From Amaurobius ferox (lineage: Eukaryota; Arthropoda; Arachnida; Araneae; Amaurobiidae), in NCBI GenBank assembly GCA_951213105.1, contig OX578134.1, positions 136,375,293 through 136,439,292 of the forward strand: a stretch of 64,000 nt of DNA, written 5' to 3'. The notes beneath the pieces were generated by a model that saw nothing but the letters and a program-made list of their open reading frames with translations, did no database searches and had not been told where the DNA came from. Position numbers and translations under genes: made by a program. Positions 59,163-64,000 of the stretch are shown here, in pieces. The first letter of the stretch is position 1. Each line of letters opens with the position of its first letter.

Positions 59163-59582
59163 ATTGAATTGAGAGCATGTTATATGATATAACGACATTT
59201 TCTTCCATTTTTTCAAAATTTGTCACCCTAGAGCTTTTCTGAAAAAAATTAACAGACGTTTTTGATGTTTTGACATTTTTGTATTTGACGCTTTTCTGAG
59301 AAACAATAGTTGTTCCATTTTAAAAGAAATCCCATGTGAGTATACTCGTGTCATAAGCTTTGTGGCAATGTCGAGAAAGAAAAGATATAGACAGGATAAA
59401 AAGCACATTTGCTGACATAAAGTAGCAGCAGAGAATCTTTCCGTCTTACTCTTGGGTAAAACTTGGCCTTTTGTTCTGCTGGATGTATCCAGGGATATCA
59501 AAATAGCTCTGGACGCAAGTGGTATTTATGTAACTGAAATAGGAAGACAAGTAAGGGATTTTCTTTTCGACTATATCGATAT

Positions 59583-59770
59583 ATTTACTTTCCCGACTAT
59601 GTAATATATAGTATAGGGAAAGTATTGTTTTCAAGAAAATTTTTGAATTCAAGATTTTAACCCCAAAATCTGTTTTAGGACCTCCTGAACTTTCGGAGTG
59701 ATGTCCGTCTGTTTGTCTATCTGTCTGTATATCTGTGGTTGATTTCATGTGTACGTGATATCTCCCATAA
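59583..59770 (+). repeat. Dispersed repeat family R, copy f (5' end only)
   Basis: It begins tatttactttcccgactatg with the inverted tatagggaaagtattg, giving the R terminal hairpin, followed by a gaattcaagattttaaccc block and tgatgtccgtctgtttgtct. After that it diverges from the longer copies. Confidence 0.68.
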
Positions 59771-60468
59771 ATTTTAATGGATTTCCACGAATCTTTATAT
59801 CTTGCTTTATTATAAAAAAAATCTAGAACTGGATATATTTTGTTAAAATTCGATCGAAGACTTAGAAATGTATTCAAAATTTTATTTATTTTTAACATGG
59901 CAGCATGGAACAAAATTTGACATAATCATGCATAAAAGGGGTTATTAATGGCACAGTGATCACGACGGTTATTAGTTTCAATCATTGTTATGAAAATAAC
60001 CGCGATGCAATTTTTGTGTTTGTGACGTCATTAGCCCTCTCGGTGGAAGGGACAAGTTACCTCCATGGGGGTACTTTGTTAAATATAGTACAAAACGAAA
60101 GATTCTTTTTCAAGCCCTTTAAAGTGAAGGTTAACACGCTATAAATGTAATCTATTGGATCAATACCTATTTCAAATATTTACTTGTAAAATTTGAAAAA
60201 AAAAGCCCATAAACTACTTAAAAGCGGATTCTAGTATGAAAAAGCCGAGTTGAGCTACACACCAGTAAATTCAGTTAATTTTTTTTTTGCTGAGAACTAA
60301 TTAATTATACTAAGTTTTTGTTTGTGTCGCTCTAATTTTCATGTACAGTATTTAAAAAAAACTATCGTGATTTTTTTTTTTTAGTGGTTAAGAAAATATC
60401 AATTACTGAAAAAACTTTGTTAATGTATATTTTTGATGTCTGTCGAATTATAAATAAATTAAGAAGCT

Positions 60469-60597
60469 AATATCTCTATCTGCATCTTTATCTCTATCTA
60501 TATCTCTATCTAAATCTCTATCTCTATCTAAATCTCTATCTCTATCTCTATATCTCTGTCTAACTCTATATCTCTCTAAATCTATATCTCTATCTAA
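60469..60597. repeat. (TCTCTA)n-like microsatellite
   Basis: About 130 bp of tatctctatctaaatctcta-type repeats. Confidence 0.93.
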
Positions 60598-61130
60598 AAT
60601 ATAATATCAACATTGAAAATGTATACTATATTCTGGATCATGTTCAAAGAAAACTAAATCATTTTTTAAATTTGAAATTTTTGGATGCTTATTCTGCTTC
60701 ACCTAATAATACTGCAAAGAAAACTATTCATATTTTTGAGTCAAAATAAAAAGAGGTGTTCCTCTCAACAAATTATTTATTTAAAGCTGACATTCTTTAA
60801 CAATAAATATACATAAAATGTATCCACAGTTTCAAACATTCTTATTGCTATGCATTAATATTAGCATTTCGTTTTGGTAGAGCAGTTTCAATGTGATGAC
60901 GTAAACGATGAAACTTGTCGAAACCCATCTTTTCTTATCATTTATGATTTCACTAAAATTTTTTCATAATCGAACAATAAATGTAAAACACCGTGCCGTA
61001 CACTGTACGAATGCATTGACGCATGAGCACTGCAGATTCCTAGAAAATGCCTAGCTTTTGTTTTGCATGAATCACTTACTTTAATATACTTCACTATATA
61101 TACAAATATATATAGTTAGTTAGTTTCACC

Positions 61131-62061
61131 CATAGCCACCTTTATCAAAAATATATGTTCTTTCCTCCGAATAAACAACCATCCCAACTCAAAAATGACC
61201 GCTAGGTGGTGGTAGTTATTCTCTAAAATAGTTTTTTTTTTCCTTTGAGTACGTGTTTTACCTTGGAGGATTCGATAAATTTATTTAATTTTGATCTTGT
61301 TTTCAAATTTTTTTACTTTGATGTTCTTGTATTTTTAAATTGTAATATCTAGTTTTTACTATGGTTTATTGTGTAATGCCCTTTCCTATATCAAATAGTA
61401 GAAAAGACTGTATAAGTCGTTTTGAATTTCCCTCGGAAGTCAATCATAGTTAGAAATGGATTAAAATAGATACTTTTTAAAGAAAGCTTGTATATGTGTA
61501 TAATTTCGGCACACATATTATTGTCAACATTCCTAGGTTAAAGTGTAAACATTTTAAATCTATTTTATTTTTAATTAAGAATTTGTTGACTTTTCAAAGA
61601 AAGTTTGTATACTTGTATAATTTCGGCACAAATTAAACTCTATTACGAGCAATTGATCAAAAAAGAACCATCACTGCTAGTTGACATAATCAAATATGGC
61701 AAATATTGGCTATAGTTTATATACTTTGTATATAGCACTATAAATTTCAAATTTTCATAAGTTTTTATTAAAAATTTCATATTGATATCTATAAAGAATT
61801 TTCTTAAGTTTGTTTACATCGTATTATAGGCAAATTCAAATCATATTTAATTTTACGATAACCCTGAGCGAAGCTAGAATTTCTATCTATTAATGAATAA
61901 ATGTCAAGATATCAAATTCACATCATTTACGGTCTTTTAAATCTTAATCTTGTTCTAGCTGTCACCGCCGCTAGATGGCGATACATGACGTATTTTGTGG
62001 GTGTACCGTGGTTTTCCATTTTTTTACAATAGAACGGGCATTTTAGACAAAGGTGGCTATG
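61131..62061. mobile_element. P-element-like non-autonomous transposon relic
   Basis: Ends catagccacctttatc (61131-61146) and its inverted counterpart gacaaaggtggctatg (62046-62061) differ at one position. They are flanked by gtttcacc (61123-61130) and gtttgacc (62062-62069), an 8-bp target duplication with one mismatch. An 8-bp duplication, termini starting CA and a THAP-domain remnant inside together fit the P superfamily. Length 931 bp. No transposase catalytic core is visible. Internally, gaaagcttgtatatgtgtat and gaaagtttgtatacttgtat mark a local duplication about 119 bp apart. Confidence 0.72.
61361..61480 (+). pseudogene. THAP zinc-finger remnant in the P-like element
   Basis: The reading frame starting ATG gives MVYCVMPFPISNSRKDC, then SRFEFPSE, one stop, and KWIKIDTF. 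A THAP DNA-binding domain normally opens with Met, a first Cys at about residue 4-5, a second Cys a few residues later, an FP pair and an invariant Trp. Here Cys4, FEFP and Trp are present, the second Cys is replaced, and a stop lies between FP and Trp. The following C2CH residues are not found. Length before decay would be about 39 codons of a usual 80-90. It would have bound the transposon ends. Confidence 0.55.
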
Positions 62062-62567
62062 GTTTGACCATACTATTCTAAAACCCTATTCCAAAAATAT
62101 GCTTTAAATTCGATCATATTACTAATTTATATACACGCAAATTTGTAGAAAATGTTGGAAGAACACAGTCGGTGGCATATATTGGGAGGGATGAGCTCAA
62201 GCGTCCTTGAAATTAGATAACAAGAATAAAAAATGGAGTAATTTTCATATTTATCGACTTGGTATCCAAAGTGATACTAGACATTAATAAATTTAGCATT
62301 TTTGTCAGTTTTGTAATTGATGAAAAACTTAAATCAAAATATGTGAAAACAGGCTGTGGTGTCTTCTCTGCAAGGAAAAGTGGGTGGCCTGTCCTCCTCT
62401 ATTACGCACACGATATTACCTCACATAAGCTTATTTGTTTGAGGTTTTTCTCAACATATCCGAGCTTAATTGTTTCAAACGTCTCCAGTCACTCTTTCTA
62501 TAAGAGCCAGTATAAAAAATCGACATTTCGAAAATTATTCGACTAGAGTCATATAAATATTTCGTCT

Positions 62568-62770
62568 TCGACCCAGACCGTCCGACCTATCCGAAGTTGT
62601 AAGATATCTGTTTGGATGGCCGGAAAGTGCCACCCAATTTAGACTTGAATCCAGTGGGGGCGGTTTTCTAGGGACCGTATCCTCCTTCCCCTACCACCAA
62701 CATCTCGGAAGGATTTACGGAGGCCTATATTTAACGTGCCCGTACTCCGTTGAACACGGGGACAGTTTGG
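62568..62770 (-). repeat. SINE-like element S1, copy 5 (long copy)
   Basis: On the minus strand: aaactgtccccgtgttcaac, ggagtacgggcacgttaaat, a ttccgagatgttggtggtag block, ccactggattcaagtctaaa, ggcactttccggcc and the end ggtcggacggtctgggtcga. It has the same block order as the 47530 copy. Confidence 0.8.
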
Positions 62771-63263
62771 GTAGAGAGATAAATGTGTGTATCATCTTTA
62801 CAAATCTTGAACTGTTTAGCAACTTAACTATCTCCTTTTTCTTTGAGCTAAGGGCAGTTTTCACTAAACAACGCCCTCTTTCAAGCAGATGGAATCCTTC
62901 AAAATCATCTTTCTTGACTGGCTAAAATTGATTTAAATGCGCAGCCCCTGGACTTCTTAACTGGCTGGGATTTCGGTCATGTGAGCTTAGTTGCATTATC
63001 TGATGGCACATTTTACTGAAAAAGGGCATTCTGTTTATCTATCCAGTCATAAATTCCTTGAAGTTTTAATATCACGTTTTAGTTCCACCAGGTCTGAAGC
63101 TTTATTCAAAGGATACACTTATTAGTTTGAACCCAAGTCCTGACTGAGATATGCCATTTATCGTTATTTACATATTTATTATCAACAGACGTGACTTTCA
63201 CAATGGCATTTGTGCTATACAAAGTTTTTAATCATATATATAATTTTTCATATATATATATAA

Positions 63264-63349
<86 letters not shown>

Positions 63350-64000
63350 ACGTCATTACAGTAAATACACCTACTTACCTACATCACCTACTTACTTTAG
63401 ATTACGTGTTATTTCCTTTATCTGTAGAAATGTATATTTACTATCACTTATTACTTACTAATATTCCGTTCTTTGAATATTTTTCAAGGAATTCCTTATA
63501 ATATATTCGGTAATATTCACAAACATATAAATAGGTCAGATTTACCATATGTAAGATCTTGAATTAATCATTAATTTTATAAATAACTATTAATAAATAT
63601 CATCTCATTATTAAATAAACATTAATATTATGCGAACGTATAAATTATCTAACATACTTAATTGTAAATAAATCTCTGCATTTATCTTTAACTGACTTTC
63701 AGAAAAGATACTATTACATTAAAATATATTAACTTTTCAACAATGCGAATTTTTCATATAAAATTACATAGTTAAACCTTGGCTTTACCCAAGTAACGAG
63801 TTTTTAATTGCAAATAAATTGATAAAAACACTTTAACCTTCTTAAAAGCACTTTTCATCGCTAAAAAATTTCTCCTCTGCGAATAATGTCTGCAGTTTTT
63901 CTTCCAAACTGGTGAGAACATAATTGTTTTGTACTTTTAAGATTATATTAAATAAAACATAAAAGGTGGTGGTTAAAGGTGGATTTTATTTATATGTATT
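62771..64000. other. AT-rich DNA with a (TA)n microsatellite
   Basis: A TA tract lies at about 63250-63344. No coding or repeat structure is otherwise recognised up to the window end. Confidence 0.5.

Larger units (their letters stand above)
59163..61130. other. AT-rich DNA with R copy f and a TCTCTA microsatellite
   Basis: Apart from R copy f (59583-59770) and the microsatellite at 60469-60597 nothing is recognised. Minus-strand frames at 59223-59501 and 59446-59913 (the latter crossing the R copy) have no motif. Confidence 0.5.

Noticed and set aside
62259..62546. 95-codon plus-strand frame near the P-like relic
   Set aside because: No recognisable domain; composition matches AT-rich background and it has no splice or promoter support.

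Overview
This is a eukaryotic, AT-rich, repeat-dominated window. The repeat content (Penelope-type reverse transcriptases, mariner DNA transposons, Jockey-like retroposons with an RNase H tail, P/THAP and pogo-like relics, SINEs with (AAC)n tails) together with one aminergic-type GPCR exon suggests an arthropod genome. A chelicerate, perhaps a spider, is my best guess, but that is inference from repeat style and not proof. Only one host protein-coding exon can be supported.

Layout. 1-7893: just over four copies of a 1,798-bp higher-order satellite unit, itself built of about 150-bp monomers. 7894-11932: the same monomer family without the higher-order period. 11933-19902: three different Penelope-like reverse-transcriptase fragments, each in a large palindrome with its 3' ends facing outward; the middle one is split by a 5'-truncated Jockey-like insertion, and TA microsatellites lie between them. 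20065-26371: AT-rich intergenic DNA with copies of a dispersed family (called R here), one copy of a promoter-bearing repeat (called L) and a SINE. 26372-26545: a tRNA-like sequence and a SINE with a perfect target duplication. 27454-27648: first coding exon of a class A GPCR ending at a GT donor; no further exon was recognised, so its intron may run through the rest of the window. 27655-64000: repeats nested in AT-rich DNA. These include two mariner-type MITEs with about 260-bp inverted repeats (33571-34427 and 50264-51171), a decayed mariner transposase abutting an RNase H retroposon tail (40500-42690), a small TIR-bounded unit with an unknown ORF (44435-45032), the second L copy (45710-46735), a pogo/Tigger-like relic (47789-48577), a hairpin (51943-52090), two more retroposon tails, 43-bp and 16-bp minisatellites, and a P-element-like relic with a THAP-domain remnant (61131-62061).

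How it fits together: apart from the GPCR there is no gene network. The biology is repeat dynamics: satellite expansion, outward-facing palindromic Penelope insertions, nested insertions, and non-autonomous DNA transposons. None of the reverse transcriptases or transposases is intact. The most unusual signals are the three consecutive Penelope palindromes and the alternating sequence variants that reveal a 3,596-bp expansion unit in the satellite.
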